Counted from the stretch's first letter, positions 41,472 to 49,898 are shown. The stretch is 49,898 nucleotides of DNA from Actinomycetes bacterium (GCA_025363635.1 JANYDL010000054.1:1-49898), one strand, 5' to 3'. The notes: generated by a model from the sequence alone, not told the origin. Numbers and translations: made by a program.

Positions 41472-41908
41472 TACGCTCTCCCCGTTGACCCAAAACCACC
41501 TGTACCTCGCCCAGAACCTGGGAGTTCGCCAACTTCAACAAAATCTGCTCGCTCTACTTTTTGAATAATTAATTGGGCAATTCGATCTCCTCGTTTGAAA
41601 GAAATTGCTTCTTTCTGATCATGATTAATGAGAATCACTTGGATTTCTCCACGATATCCAGCATCGATTGTCCCAGGTGCATTCACTACGGATACACCAT
41701 GCTTTATTGCAAGACCCGATCGCGGATGGACGAAGGCAGCGTAGCCATCGGGCAGTGCTATGGAAATTCCCGTAGGAGCAAGCGCTCTCTCCCCTGGTTG
41801 TAAGGTGAGATCAATGCAGGTTATTAAATCGGCACCGGCGTCTCCGCCTTTTGCATACGAAGGAAGTGGGACTTCTGGATCGAGGCGCTTAATGAGAACT
41901 TCGATCAT
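41471..41908 (-). CDS. dut: Deoxyuridine 5'-triphosphate nucleotidohydrolase
   Basis: A 145-residue trimeric-type dUTPase, turning dUTP into dUMP and pyrophosphate to keep uracil out of DNA and feed dTMP synthesis. All five motifs are visible: GDAGADL, PRSGLA, the uracil-binding GTIDAGYRGEI, RIAQLI and the C-terminal GRGTGGFGSTG arm that closes the site. The ATG follows AGGGAG at 8 bases and overlaps the stop of an 11-codon mini-ORF created by a tandem duplication. Confidence 0.95.
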   Translation of the reverse strand: MIEVLIKRLDPEVPLPSYAKGGDAGADLITCIDLTLQPGERALAPTGISIALPDGYAAFVHPRSGLAIKHGVSVVNAPGTIDAGYRGEIQVILINHDQKEAISFKRGDRIAQLIIQKVERADFVEVGELPGSGRGTGGFGSTGRA

Positions 41909-41951
41909 GGATTGATCTCCCTAGTTCTTTGCTCGATCATGGATTGATCTC
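41901..41951. repeat. 32-bp tandem duplication at the dut start
   Basis: TCGATCATGGATTGATCTC occurs at 41901-41919 and again at 41933-41951, an offset of 32. The copy nearer dut holds the dut start codon; the other holds the thioesterase stop. On the minus strand each copy reads GAGATCAATCC followed by ATGATCGA, a start codon with its leader. Confidence 0.85.
41905..41940 (-). CDS. 11-codon mini-ORF between thioesterase and dut
   Basis: The frame MIEQRTREINP starts at the ATG at 41940, which overlaps the thioesterase stop as ATGA, and its TGA overlaps the dut ATG in the same way. It results from the 32-bp tandem duplication; its first three codons copy those of dut (MIE) and its end copies the thioesterase end (EINP). 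It may carry ribosomes from one gene to the next or damp dut translation. Whether the peptide is made is unknown. Confidence 0.4.
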   Translation of the reverse strand: MIEQRTREINP

Positions 41952-42521
41952 GAAATTAGGGTCCACAAATGCGAGAAGTTCTGGATGCGCTTTGAGATAT
42001 TCCAAATATTCGGTCGGAGCGTTGTCAAAGAAATGTCTCATAGGAACAATGACAAAGAGAGCCGACGCCCGAACCGCTATTTCACCCTCCGGAGAGTCCA
42101 GACGTCCTTCAGCGGAGGTGTACACCTTGCGACTTACCTGACCCGAAATTCTTGCGGATATATGCAATCGCGTTCCAATAGGCACAGGTTTAATAAAATC
42201 CGTTTCTAAACGGGCTGTCACCGCAGGTGCACGAAGTAGCCACATCAATTTTCCTAGCGCTTCATCAAAAGCCAACGAAAGTAAGCCGCCGTGAGCCAGC
42301 CCTGGTGCGCCTTGATGGTCTTCCGTCACAGTGAATCCTGCGGTGAGATCTAGCCCTTCACCCGCATGGGCAACGAGATGAAGACCTGTCGGATGTAACG
42401 CACCACAGCCAAAGCAATGGCCAAAGTGCGAAGGAATTTGCGTGCCAGGTGGAGGGGCGAGTTCATGTCTGAGTGGAATTCTTGCGCCCTCTGGTGGAAT
42501 CGTACTGGGTACCCTGCTCAT
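41937..42521 (-). CDS. Hotdog-fold thioesterase (PaaI/YbgC-like)
   Basis: A 194-residue single-domain thioesterase. HFGHCFGCGALHPTGLHLV begins the fold, GAPGLAHGGLLSLAFDEALG holds the conserved HGG on the central helix with a catalytic-type Asp/Glu, and LETDFIKPVPIGTRLHISA is the substrate-side strand. It probably releases free acids from acyl-CoA. I start it at the ATG 42521, 7 bases after a TAACCT leaderless element; a frame open to 42560 would abut the opposing start. A cysteine-containing front (HCFGCGALHP) is common in this subfamily. Confidence 0.85.
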   Translation of the reverse strand: MSRVPSTIPPEGARIPLRHELAPPPGTQIPSHFGHCFGCGALHPTGLHLVAHAGEGLDLTAGFTVTEDHQGAPGLAHGGLLSLAFDEALGKLMWLLRAPAVTARLETDFIKPVPIGTRLHISARISGQVSRKVYTSAEGRLDSPEGEIAVRASALFVIVPMRHFFDNAPTEYLEYLKAHPELLAFVDPNFEINP

Positions 42522-42528
42522 GCGCTCA

Positions 42529-42534
42529 AGGTTA
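42529..42534 (-). promoter_or_regulatory. Leaderless -10 element for the thioesterase-dut unit
   Basis: Minus-strand TAACCT stands 7 bases before the ATG at 42521, the same hexamer as before the SRPBCC gene. It decides the shorter start. Confidence 0.45.
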
Positions 42535-42547
42535 CTTGATAATCCAA

Positions 42548-42553
42548 TAACAT
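42548..42553 (+). promoter_or_regulatory. Leaderless -10 element for the DUF3093 gene
   Basis: TAACAT lies 7 bases before the GTG at 42561; no ribosome-binding site is visible. Only 13 bases separate it from the divergent thioesterase element, so the two promoters must interfere. Confidence 0.5.
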
Positions 42554-42560
42554 CAGACAT

Positions 42561-43028
42561 GTGAAGCCTGAAGAATCTGAAAAAAACGCGCTCAGTAGAT
42601 ACGTTGAGGTGGTTCGCCCACCATTCTGGCTTAATATGTTTATTTTTTTTCTTCTGGGCTCTCTCGCTCTCTCAATTTGGGCAGCTTTTGATAACCCAGC
42701 CGGGCAAATTTCCCTTATCATCGCAATCATTGCTACGCCTGCAATATCAGACCAACTGTCGATGCGGATACTTGTATCAGAAAATGAATTGCGCATTGGC
42801 GATGCGCACATAGAACGCAACTACTTGGGTCAGGTTCAAGAACTTTCAGCAGATGCCATGCGTTTGGCTCGTGGCCGTAACGCCGACCCGGCTGCCTTTC
42901 TTGCCATCCGTTTTTGGCAGCCACGTGGTATCAAAATTGAAATCTGCGATCCGCGAGACCCAACTCCATATTGGCTCGTGAGTTCTAAGCGGGCTGATTT
43001 ACTATCTGGAGCGCTCCAAAAAAAATAA
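42561..43028 (+). CDS. DUF3093 family membrane protein
   Basis: A 155-residue protein with two membrane helices near the N-terminus (about 23-65) and a cytoplasmic-looking domain with RILVSENELRIGDAHIERNY and AIRFWQPRGIKIEICDPRDP. It matches the actinobacterial DUF3093 family, whose members lie near dut; function unknown. GTG start, leaderless-type promoter. It is convergent with the DUF4193 gene, 12 bases apart. Confidence 0.86.
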   Translation: MKPEESEKNALSRYVEVVRPPFWLNMFIFFLLGSLALSIWAAFDNPAGQISLIIAIIATPAISDQLSMRILVSENELRIGDAHIERNYLGQVQELSADAMRLARGRNADPAAFLAIRFWQPRGIKIEICDPRDPTPYWLVSSKRADLLSGALQKK

Positions 43029-43040
43029 TCAAAAAAAGTT

Positions 43041-43337
43041 CTACGCGCATTCCTTACAAACTGCAGTTGTACCATCACCTTTTGCTCGTTGGGTAATGTG
43101 ATGCACTAAGAAACAACGCGAGCATGCAAATTCGTCCACCTGTCGTGGCACAACTCGGACGGATAACTCTTCGCCCGAAAGATCCGCTCCCGGAAGTTCA
43201 AGAGTTTCTGCTGCTTCTGCCTCGTCAACATCGACCTGGCCCGATTGGGCATCAACTCGACGGGCTTTAAGTTCTTCTAAAGATTCTTCATGTAACTCTT
43301 CGTCAGTTTTCCTGGGGGTGTCGTAGTCAGTCGCCAC
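43041..43337 (-). CDS. DUF4193 family protein
   Basis: A 98-residue acidic protein of the actinobacterial DUF4193 family. The N-terminal half is charged (EELHEESLEELKARR) and the C-terminal half has FACSRCFLVHHITQ and TAVCKECA, two CxxC pairs with a histidine pair between, which could form a zinc ribbon. Function unknown to me; the family is strongly conserved near dut in actinobacteria. The GTG start has GAGGG upstream. The 173-base gap beyond it shows no gene. Confidence 0.9.
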   Translation of the reverse strand: MATDYDTPRKTDEELHEESLEELKARRVDAQSGQVDVDEAEAAETLELPGADLSGEELSVRVVPRQVDEFACSRCFLVHHITQRAKGDGTTAVCKECA

Positions 43338-43510
43338 GTATCGCCCTCGCCTTCATAATGTTTACCGTTCATCGTCGCTGGGGAGAATTACCACAACGGG
43401 CGCATAGTCGCGCAAATCTAACCAATCAGAGCGTTAAACCCTCGGCGTGTCGCAAATATTCCCGACTGGCCGCTAGGAGATTCGTCTCACTGGGCCACCA
43501 TAGGTTGGAA

Positions 43511-44968
43511 CTACCCCTTCACCAAATCGGCGATTTGCTGGGCTAGAGCCGCATCGACCCGGGCATGGAGGGAGGTTCCTTCGGCTAGATACTCCTGGCT
43601 AATTATCTCACCCCGTTCGTGCACCGCGCTGACCAGATCTCCTCGTGAATAGGGGATCACCGCGTCAATTTCGACCTTGAGTATAGGAAGTGAACTCTCG
43701 ATTGCCAGAACAAGCCCGGTTACACCAAATCCCGAGCGAGCCGAAAATGCATATGCACGGCTCTCCTTACGCAAGATGTTCATAATCATCGTTGGGTCCG
43801 AAATATCCACCTTATTTACAGCGATGATCTCAGGAATATCGGAGGCGCCGATCTCGTCGAAAACTTCTCTCACAGCGCGTATCTGCTCAAATGGATCTGG
43901 GTGTGAACCATCTACGACGTGCACTATTAAATCGGCGTCTTGTACCTCTTCCAACGTTGACTTAAATGCATCCACCAATTGATGTGGCAAATGGCGAACA
44001 AATCCTACTGTGTCTGTGAGTGTAAAAATTCTGCCATCTGTCGTGTGCGATTGTCGTACTGTCGGATCAAGAGTGGCGAAGAGTGCATTTTCTACGAGAA
44101 CCCCTGCATCAGTTAAAACATTGAGTAGTGATGACTTTCCCGCGTTTGTGTAGCCCGCGATTGCGACCGATGGAATTCGATGTCGACGCCGCTCCTGTCG
44201 TTTAGTATCGCGGGAGACTTTCATTTCCTTTATCTCGCCACGTAATTTTGCTTGCTTATCGCGAATCCGACGGCGATCCGTCTCGATTTTAGTTTCACCT
44301 GGTCCGCGCCCACCGATACCTGCGCCACCGGCGGCACGTCCGCCCACTTGTCGCGATAGTGATTCACCCCAACCACGTAACCGAGGAAGTAAATACGAAA
44401 TCTGTGCAAGCTCTACTTGGGCTTTGCCTTCTTTACTTTTTGCGTGCTGTGCAAAAATATCAAGAATGAGGGCGGTCCGGTCAACAACTTTTACCTTGAG
44501 TTTGTCCTCTAATTGTCGAAGCTGCGATGGAGAGAGTTCGCCATCACAAATGACGGTGTCCGCACCAGTGGCAACCACTATTTCCTTGAGTTCAGAAACT
44601 TTTCCTGAGCCAATATAAGTCGCGGGGTCTGGCTTATCTCGTCTTTGAATAAGACCATCAAGAACTTCAGAACCAGCAGTTTCTGCTAGCGCTTTTAATT
44701 CAGCTAGAGAGTTTTCCGCCATTTCCGCACTGCCTTCGGTCCATACCCCCACGAGTACAACTCGTTCCAACTGCAACTGACGATATTCAGCCTCAGAAAT
44801 ATCTTGTAATTCAGTAGAAAAGCCTTTTACTCGACGAAGAGCTTGCCTTTCGAGGAGAGCGGGTTGAGAATCTTCCGCGCCTGAATCGTAATCCGCAGCA
44901 ACCTGCGCACTCTCCCGCAGGAGAGCTTCAAATTGATCATCACCTTCGTGATCGCGTTGCTTGGCCAT
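43511..44968 (-). CDS. hflX: GTPase HflX
   Basis: A 485-residue ribosome-associated GTPase of the HflX/Obg-like group that splits or rescues stalled ribosomes. The N-terminal glycine-rich region includes GGRAAGGAGIGGRGPGETKI, followed by a coiled stretch, then the GTPase domain with GYTNAGKSSLLN (G1), DTVGFVRHLPHQLVDAF (G3 and switch) and NKVD (G4). The front has about 60 residues of extra charged sequence before the conserved domain. Start ATG with AAAGGA. It is 10 bases after dapF's stop. Confidence 0.95.
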   Translation of the reverse strand: MAKQRDHEGDDQFEALLRESAQVAADYDSGAEDSQPALLERQALRRVKGFSTELQDISEAEYRQLQLERVVLVGVWTEGSAEMAENSLAELKALAETAGSEVLDGLIQRRDKPDPATYIGSGKVSELKEIVVATGADTVICDGELSPSQLRQLEDKLKVKVVDRTALILDIFAQHAKSKEGKAQVELAQISYLLPRLRGWGESLSRQVGGRAAGGAGIGGRGPGETKIETDRRRIRDKQAKLRGEIKEMKVSRDTKRQERRRHRIPSVAIAGYTNAGKSSLLNVLTDAGVLVENALFATLDPTVRQSHTTDGRIFTLTDTVGFVRHLPHQLVDAFKSTLEEVQDADLIVHVVDGSHPDPFEQIRAVREVFDEIGASDIPEIIAVNKVDISDPTMIMNILRKESRAYAFSARSGFGVTGLVLAIESSLPILKVEIDAVIPYSRGDLVSAVHERGEIISQEYLAEGTSLHARVDAALAQQIADLVKG

Positions 44969-44978
44969 TTTCTATCCT

Positions 44979-45782
44979 TTAATTCACTAAATACTTCGAA
45001 ATATCAACATCTCTGACGAGCACAGCAGGGCCGGTCAAGATGCCGTTGAAATGAGGATCGATTTCTACCTGCACAGCCCCACCGGGTGGAGATATCTTCC
45101 ATGTCGCTGGCAACTTTGCCTTTTGATAAATTGATGCAGCAAGTGCAACAGCGCAGGTTCCTGTTCCACAGGAACGAGTTTCCCCTACGCCTCTTTCGAA
45201 GACGCGCATCTTTACTTCTCGCTCATCGACCAATTCGACGAATTCAACATTGACGCCATCAGGATAATCCTCTGCTGGAGTCACGACTGGGGCTACCTTT
45301 AGATCCCCAGCATCCTCTATAGAATCCACGAAAACTACGGCGTGTGGATTGCCTACGCTGACGTTGTATCCACTCCACGTCTTTCCATTTGCGGTCACTG
45401 ATATCCGACCTTCTTCCTCAGTCACATGTCCCATATTCACAGTGATGTCACCTTCTGCCGGGACTCGCAAATGTTTCAGGCCATCCCGTGTATCGATGGG
45501 GAAAATTCCCTCTTTCTGATGTCCTCGTTCAACAAGATATTTCGCCATCACTCGAATTCCATTGCCACACATTTCTGCAATTGATCCGTCGGCATTGCGA
45601 TAATCCATGAACCATCGATTTTTTGATTTGGCGATGCGGATTAATCCATCCGCGCCAATTCCTTTCCCGCGATCGCAAATGGCGACAATCTCCTCGGGGG
45701 TAATTACAAAGTGATTCTCGGGATCGAAAATGAGTACAAAATCGTTTTCGGTGCCATGCCCGTATGTCGCAAGAGTATTCAT
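44979..45782 (-). CDS. dapF: Diaminopimelate epimerase
   Basis: A 267-residue epimerase converting LL- to meso-diaminopimelate for lysine and peptidoglycan. The catalytic cysteine pair is visible: EMCGNGIRVMAKYL and RSCGTGTCAVALA. The start of the fold is YGHGTENDFVLI. The protein matches family length. A TAAACT 8 bases before the ATG may give an additional promoter. Confidence 0.96.
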   Translation of the reverse strand: MNTLATYGHGTENDFVLIFDPENHFVITPEEIVAICDRGKGIGADGLIRIAKSKNRWFMDYRNADGSIAEMCGNGIRVMAKYLVERGHQKEGIFPIDTRDGLKHLRVPAEGDITVNMGHVTEEEGRISVTANGKTWSGYNVSVGNPHAVVFVDSIEDAGDLKVAPVVTPAEDYPDGVNVEFVELVDEREVKMRVFERGVGETRSCGTGTCAVALAASIYQKAKLPATWKISPPGGAVQVEIDPHFNGILTGPAVLVRDVDISKYLVN

Positions 45783-45793
45783 ATGGCGTCAGT

Positions 45794-46714
45794 TTATTGC
45801 ATTATCGATGGCGCAGGCTTTCCTAATATTTCAAGGACAGTTTCTAGGCGTAGTTGGACTGGCGATATCCAAACGATCCTTTCGTCTCGCGAAAACCAGG
45901 TCTCTTGACGCCTTGCATATTGACGTGTGGCTCGTTTCGTATCTTCACGGGCTTGATCTTGAGTAAATATCCCATCACGATATTTGAGAATTTGGGCATA
46001 GCCCAAGGCTAATTGGGCTGTCCTTCCTTCGCGTATTCCCTCTTCTATTAGCCGATCGACCTCGGAAACAAAACCCCTCTCCCACATAGCATCCACGCGA
46101 TCGCTGATGCGCGCATCCAACTTTTCTCGATCCATCACCAGTCCGACTTGGCGTGCATCGGGATATCGCGAACTTTCTTTGCGTGGCAGATTCGCCGTAA
46201 ATGGTTTTCCTGTAATTTCGATAACCTCGAGAGCTCTAATTACGCGTCGGAGATTTTGCGAATCAATTGCTAGCGCTGCGGCAGGGTCGAGCGCTTGCAA
46301 TCTTTGGAACATTCCCTGTGCTCCAATCTTCTCAGCCAATAGATTAAATCTTGCTCGAACTTCTGGATCGGTATCTGGAAAATTAAGTTCATCAAGAATC
46401 GCTTTGATATAAAGACCAGTTCCGCCAGCGATGATGGGACGTTTTCCGCGAGATTCAATATCGGAAATTAGTTCACGAGCGGTGTTCTGATACGAAGCCA
46501 CGCTCGCTTCCTCTTTGACATTCAAGATATCGAGAAGATGATGAACAATGCCTTCACGTGCGGCCACCGATATTTTGGCAGTGCCAATATCCATACCTTT
46601 ATAGAGTTGCATGGAATCTGCGTTGATGATTTCTCCATCAAAGTGTTTGGCTAGAGCAATTGCCAAATCACTTTTTCCCGTAGCAGTTGCCCCACAGACA
46701 ACAATCACGCTCAT
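45794..46714 (-). CDS. miaA: tRNA dimethylallyltransferase
   Basis: A 306-residue enzyme adding a dimethylallyl group to A37 of tRNAs reading UNN codons. Visible: P-loop [18 protein letters not shown], the [15 protein letters not shown] substrate loop, [15 protein letters not shown], and the C-terminal [14 protein letters not shown]. It acts before MiaB, whose gene lies upstream with a 4-base overlap, so both steps of the ms2i6A37 modification come from one mRNA. The isoprenoid donor derives from the Dxs pathway, also in this window. Confidence 0.96.
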   Translation of the reverse strand: MSVIVVCGATATGKSDLAIALAKHFDGEIINADSMQLYKGMDIGTAKISVAAREGIVHHLLDILNVKEEASVASYQNTARELISDIESRGKRPIIAGGTGLYIKAILDELNFPDTDPEVRARFNLLAEKIGAQGMFQRLQALDPAAALAIDSQNLRRVIRALEVIEITGKPFTANLPRKESSRYPDARQVGLVMDREKLDARISDRVDAMWERGFVSEVDRLIEEGIREGRTAQLALGYAQILKYRDGIFTQDQAREDTKRATRQYARRQETWFSRDERIVWISPVQLRLETVLEILGKPAPSIMQ

Positions 46715-48150
46715 GGTCGTGACGCAGGCATTCCTAAAAGCAGCGGCTCGGACTCTCTCTCCTCTGTCCGTAATTGATGAGCATCGCCTCCACGAGTTCG
46801 GCGTACTGAGATTGCATCGCCAATCAAAAAATGTGATGCGGCATCGGTAATTTCAACTTTAACTACATCACCTGGTCGGGCAAGTAATTCAGGTGTATAC
46901 GTGAAATGAGCCAATCTAAAATCTTCAGTTCTCCCCGACATCCTTGCGCGTTCAACATCTCGCCTTCCTTCGTGCTCCGTGACGAGAACATGCGCTTGAG
47001 TGCCGATTGCCTCGAGATTGACAGAATTCGAAATTTTTTCTTGGTGAGCGTGCAATCGCGTGTACCGCTCTCCCACAACATCTGCAGTGACTTGATCGGG
47101 CATTGTGGCTGCAGGAGTCCCGGGACGCTTGGAATATTGATAGGTGTAGGCCGCGCTGAATCGAGCCTGCGTGCATAAATCTAAAGTTGCCTGGAAATCT
47201 TCCTCAGTCTCCCCCGGGAATCCGACGATGATGTCGGTAGTAATTTGCGACTGAGGGATTGCCGCTCGCACCCTGTCAATGATTCCTAAGTATCGATCAG
47301 TTCTGTATGAACGACGCATTTCTTGAAGAATTCGATTAGAGCCGGATTGAAGTGGCATGTGTAGGTGAGGCATAGCATTGGGCGACAAAGCCATCGCCTC
47401 AATGACATCATCAGTGAAATCACGTGGATGCGGAGACATAAACCGCACCCGCTCTAGTCCATCCACTTTGCCGCACTCTGCCACTAATTTTGCGAATGCT
47501 TCACGATCACCAAAATCCACGCCATATGCATTGACATTCTGGCCAAGCAAAGTTATTTCAATGACGCCAGAATCCACCAACGTCCGCACTTCGCGCATGA
47601 TGTCCGAGGCTTCGCGATCCTTCTCGATTCCGCGCAGGGTAGGAACAATGCAGAAAGTGCAGGTGTTATTACATCCCACTGAGACCGACACCCACGCTGA
47701 AAATGCGGAAAAACGTCGCGCCGGAAGAGTAGAAGGAAAATGTTCAAGCGATTCAAGAATCTCGATTTGAGATTCCTCTTCGATGCGAGCCCTTTCCAGA
47801 AGGACGGGAAGCGAACCCACGTTGTGAGTTCCGAAAACGACGTCCACATATGGCGCCTTTTTGATGATCGTAGCTTGATCTTTCTGGGCAAGGCATCCCC
47901 CGACGGCAATCTGCATGTGCGGATTTGCCTTTTTTATAGGAGCGAGAAAACTCAAATTTCCGTAGAGTTTGTTATCTGCATTTTCTCGGACCGCACAGGT
48001 ATTAAAGACAACCACGTCGGCCTGAACTCCTGGGAGAGCGGGTATATAGCCAGCCTCATCAAGAAGACCTGCTATGCGCTCTGAATCGTGGACGTTCATC
48101 TGACAGCCATAGGTTTCCACCGTGTATGTGCGCGCCATCTGCAAATCCAT
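46711..48150 (-). CDS. miaB: tRNA-2-methylthio-N6-dimethylallyladenosine synthase
   Basis: A 479-residue radical-SAM methylthiotransferase. The auxiliary-cluster cysteines are in [25 protein letters not shown] and GGCLAQKD; the radical-SAM triad is CNNTCTFC; a TRAM domain ends the protein. It adds a methylthio group to i6A37. The ATG at 48150 is supported by a TACGAT leaderless element 6 bases upstream, although the conserved sequence starts four codons later at MARTYTVE. Confidence 0.95.
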   Translation of the reverse strand: MDLQMARTYTVETYGCQMNVHDSERIAGLLDEAGYIPALPGVQADVVVFNTCAVRENADNKLYGNLSFLAPIKKANPHMQIAVGGCLAQKDQATIIKKAPYVDVVFGTHNVGSLPVLLERARIEEESQIEILESLEHFPSTLPARRFSAFSAWVSVSVGCNNTCTFCIVPTLRGIEKDREASDIMREVRTLVDSGVIEITLLGQNVNAYGVDFGDREAFAKLVAECGKVDGLERVRFMSPHPRDFTDDVIEAMALSPNAMPHLHMPLQSGSNRILQEMRRSYRTDRYLGIIDRVRAAIPQSQITTDIIVGFPGETEEDFQATLDLCTQARFSAAYTYQYSKRPGTPAATMPDQVTADVVGERYTRLHAHQEKISNSVNLEAIGTQAHVLVTEHEGRRDVERARMSGRTEDFRLAHFTYTPELLARPGDVVKVEITDAASHFLIGDAISVRRTRGGDAHQLRTEERESEPLLLGMPASRP

Positions 48151-48156
48151 GGGTCA

Positions 48157-48162
48157 ATCGTA
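48157..48162 (-). promoter_or_regulatory. Leaderless -10 element for the miaB-miaA unit
   Basis: Minus-strand TACGAT stands 6 bases before the ATG at 48150 in the gap after recX. miaB-miaA may therefore be transcribed apart from the SOS-controlled recA-recX. Confidence 0.45.
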
Positions 48163-48168
48163 GTGGGG

Positions 48169-48636
48169 CTATACAACGCCGATTTCACGTAAAACAGAGT
48201 TGATTACTGAGGATGAGAATCCTTTACGCATCAAAGTTCCGTGTACTCTGCGACGAATTAACTCTGGGTCAAGATGAGCAATGGGACGATATTTTCGTAA
48301 GGCTAATTCCAAGGCGATGGCATATTCGGTATCTGGATCAATCTCGGATGTGACAATCTCAATAATTTCAGAGCTCACGCCTTTTTCTCGCAACTCCCCT
48401 GCGATAATTCTGCGCGAAAGTTTCTTGGTGCGCTGACGCGATTCACTCCACGCGCGTGCGAATTCCTCATCATTTACAAAGCCTTGCTCTTGAAGCCTAT
48501 AAATCACCGCATTTGCGACATCATCAGTGACGCCACGTTTCTTGAGATGAGCAAAGAGTTCACCCCTACTCTTGGCACGAGGAGCAAGCGCAATCAGCGC
48601 TATCGATTCGGCCGTTGAGTAGGGGTCAGCATCCAC
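48169..48636 (-). CDS. recX: Regulatory protein RecX
   Basis: A 155-residue inhibitor of RecA filaments, built of three RecX three-helix repeats. Landmarks are ALIALAPRAKSRGELFAHLKKR at the front and FVNDEEFARAWSESRQRTKK in the second repeat, with RRRVHGTLMRKGFSSSVINS at the end. It follows recA by 29 bases, so it shares the SOS-induced transcript. The GTG start at 48636 has no clear ribosome site. Confidence 0.93.
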   Translation of the reverse strand: MDADPYSTAESIALIALAPRAKSRGELFAHLKKRGVTDDVANAVIYRLQEQGFVNDEEFARAWSESRQRTKKLSRRIIAGELREKGVSSEIIEIVTSEIDPDTEYAIALELALRKYRPIAHLDPELIRRRVHGTLMRKGFSSSVINSVLREIGVV

Positions 48637-48665
48637 TACTTTGTGTGTAGCAGTTTGAGCAGAAA

Positions 48666-49727
48666 TTAGAAGTCAACCTCTGCTGCTGCTTCATTGACCG
48701 CTGCTACAAGCTCGGGGTCAATCGGTGCTGGTGCAAAGTGCGCGCGAATCTTGGTCTCGATATCGTTGCTGAGATCTGGATTATCGAGAAGGAAGTTACG
48801 CGAATTCTCTTTACCTTGGCCAAGTTGATCTCCTTCGTAGGTGTACCAGGATCCAGATTTCTTCACGATTCCAGCATCGACGCCAAGATCAAGAAGTGAA
48901 CCTTCACGTGAGATTCCAACACCGTAAAGAATGTCGAACTCTGCTTGCTTGAATGGTGGCGCCATCTTATTCTTGACGACTTTGACGCGTGTGCGGTTGC
49001 CGACTGCCTCTTGACCATCCTTCAAAGTTTCAATTCGACGGATATCCAATCGAATAGATGCGTAGAACTTCAGCGCTTTCCCTCCGGTCGTTGTCTCAGG
49101 AGAGCCAAAGAAGACGCCGATCTTCTCGCGAAGCTGGTTGATAAAGATTGCAGTGGTCTTTGACTGATGAAGTGCACCAGTAATCTTTCTTAGCGCCTGT
49201 GACATCAAACGTGCTTGAAGACCCATATGAGAATCGCCCATCTCGCCTTCAATCTCTGCGCGAGGCACGAGAGCGGCTACAGAGTCCACGACAACAATGT
49301 CGAGAGCGCCAGAACGAATCAACATATCCATGATCTCGAGTGCTTGCTCACCGGTGTCTGGTTGTGAAACAAGAAGGGCATCGATGTCGACGCCGAGTTT
49401 CTTTGCATACTCTGCATCAAATGCATGCTCTGCATCGATGAAGGCCGCAATTCCGCCGCCTTTTTGCGCATTTGCTATTGCATGGAGTGCAAGCGTTGTC
49501 TTACCTGAAGATTCAGGTCCGTAAATCTCTACGATGCGTCCTCGTGGAAGTCCGCCGATACCAAGTGCGATATCCAGGCTGATTGACCCTGTTGGAATTA
49601 CTTCGACGGTCGCGTTGCCGCGCTCGCCCATCTTCATGACCGCACCTTTACCGAATTGACGTTCAATCTGGGCAAGGGCGGTATCTAGGGCTTTAGAGCG
49701 ATCGTTATTAGCTTTTTCTGTAGCCAC
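48666..49727 (-). CDS. recA: Recombinase RecA
   Basis: A 353-residue recombinase that pairs DNA strands and triggers LexA cleavage. Walker A is [10 protein letters not shown], Walker B lies in [12 protein letters not shown], loop 1 in [20 protein letters not shown] and loop 2 in [17 protein letters not shown]. No intein is present. The GTG start has AAAGGAAAG upstream. About 130 bases before it is a near-consensus actinobacterial SOS box, so DNA damage should induce it. Confidence 0.97.
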   Translation of the reverse strand: MATEKANNDRSKALDTALAQIERQFGKGAVMKMGERGNATVEVIPTGSISLDIALGIGGLPRGRIVEIYGPESSGKTTLALHAIANAQKGGGIAAFIDAEHAFDAEYAKKLGVDIDALLVSQPDTGEQALEIMDMLIRSGALDIVVVDSVAALVPRAEIEGEMGDSHMGLQARLMSQALRKITGALHQSKTTAIFINQLREKIGVFFGSPETTTGGKALKFYASIRLDIRRIETLKDGQEAVGNRTRVKVVKNKMAPPFKQAEFDILYGVGISREGSLLDLGVDAGIVKKSGSWYTYEGDQLGQGKENSRNFLLDNPDLSNDIETKIRAHFAPAPIDPELVAAVNEAAAEVDF

Positions 49728-49855
49728 GTATCTTTCCTTTCAATAAACGTCTCATCGACGGGTAACGATCCAGAAGGTACGGAAGGCCACTGACGAGGGA
49801 ACAAGGGCTTGCCTTGAGTCGTGGAAACCGCTCTGGTTGGGTACGAGAAGAGTAT

Positions 49856-49871
49856 CCGAACACCTGTTCGA
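49856..49871. promoter_or_regulatory. LexA-binding SOS box upstream of recA
   Basis: CGAAC-ACCT-GTTCG (49857-49870) is an exact 5-4-5 inverted repeat matching the actinobacterial SOS box TCGAAC-N4-GTTCGA with one flanking mismatch (C at 49856). It lies 129 bases upstream of the recA start, implying a long leader or a distal promoter. Confidence 0.85.
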
Positions 49872-49898
49872 ATTGTGGATGAGGGGGGCGACACGCTG

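Noticed and set aside
43338-43510. Possible small gene in the 173-base gap between DUF4193 and hflX
   Set aside because: The only open frame (43358-43546, plus) has no start context or family-like sequence and runs into hflX antisense; I see nothing convincing in this gap.

Overview
The window reads as one chromosomal segment of an actinobacterium with a compact genome of moderate GC. The evidence is the set of actinobacterial families (DUF3000, DUF3093, DUF3159, DUF4193, PadR next to Ino1, PimB-type mannosyltransferase, RipA-like NlpC/P60 protein), the recA-recX-miaB-miaA-dapF-hflX order, an actinobacterial-type SOS box before recA, many GTG/TTG starts and very short or overlapping gene junctions. 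A small-genome aquatic actinobacterium (Nanopelagicales/acI-like) is my best guess, but this is inference. I see no rRNA, tRNA, CRISPR array, insertion sequence or phage gene, and no gene-free stretch above about 240 bases.

Layout. 1-1754: 3' end of an ABC exporter half and a SulP transporter, tail to tail. 1857-5329: an operon with a structured leader RNA, a polar amino-acid ABC importer (binding protein, permease, ATPase) and an N-formylglutamate amidohydrolase-like enzyme. 5319-9277 (minus): a fumarylacetoacetase-fold enzyme with an alpha-ketoglutarate-semialdehyde-dehydrogenase-like enzyme, which looks like the lower part of an oxidative sugar-acid route, then an SDR and an enoyl-CoA hydratase. 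9392-10461: a small HTH protein and a membrane protein of unknown function, ended by a strong terminator. 10554-12204 (minus): ino1 and its PadR neighbour. 12455-16385: NCS2 permease with a structured leader, LysE exporter, MFS transporter and a four-cysteine PD-(D/E)XK protein. 16388-25760: a lipid and envelope block with PlsC-like acyltransferase, degenerate hydrolase-fold membrane protein, Gfo/Idh/MocA oxidoreductase, ROK glucokinase, SRPBCC protein, acyl-CoA synthetase, a sensorless two-component pair, PimB-like mannosyltransferase and NlpC/P60 protein. From memory this resembles the mycobacterial Rv2182c-Rv2190c neighbourhood. 25812-27454: a 62-residue cysteine protein, a RibD_C-like reductase and an EamA transporter. 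27515-35470: DUF3000, RNase D, an FTR1 iron permease, fadA, fadB and dxs. 35552-43337: aconitase, TRAM-type RNA methyltransferase, two TrkA proteins, DUF3159, dut, thioesterase, DUF3093 and DUF4193. 43511-49727 (minus): hflX, dapF, miaA, miaB, recX, recA.

Two things recur. First, at least fifteen genes have a TANNNT hexamer 5-7 bases before the start codon and no useful Shine-Dalgarno sequence, as expected for leaderless mRNAs; I used this to choose several starts. Second, three spots suggest RNA-level or translational control: a leader resembling the SAM-I/SAM-IV riboswitch core that begins at the predicted +1 of the amino-acid transporter operon, a multi-hairpin leader before the NCS2 permease, and a 32-bp tandem duplication of the dut initiation region that creates an 11-codon mini-ORF joined to both neighbours by ATGA overlaps.
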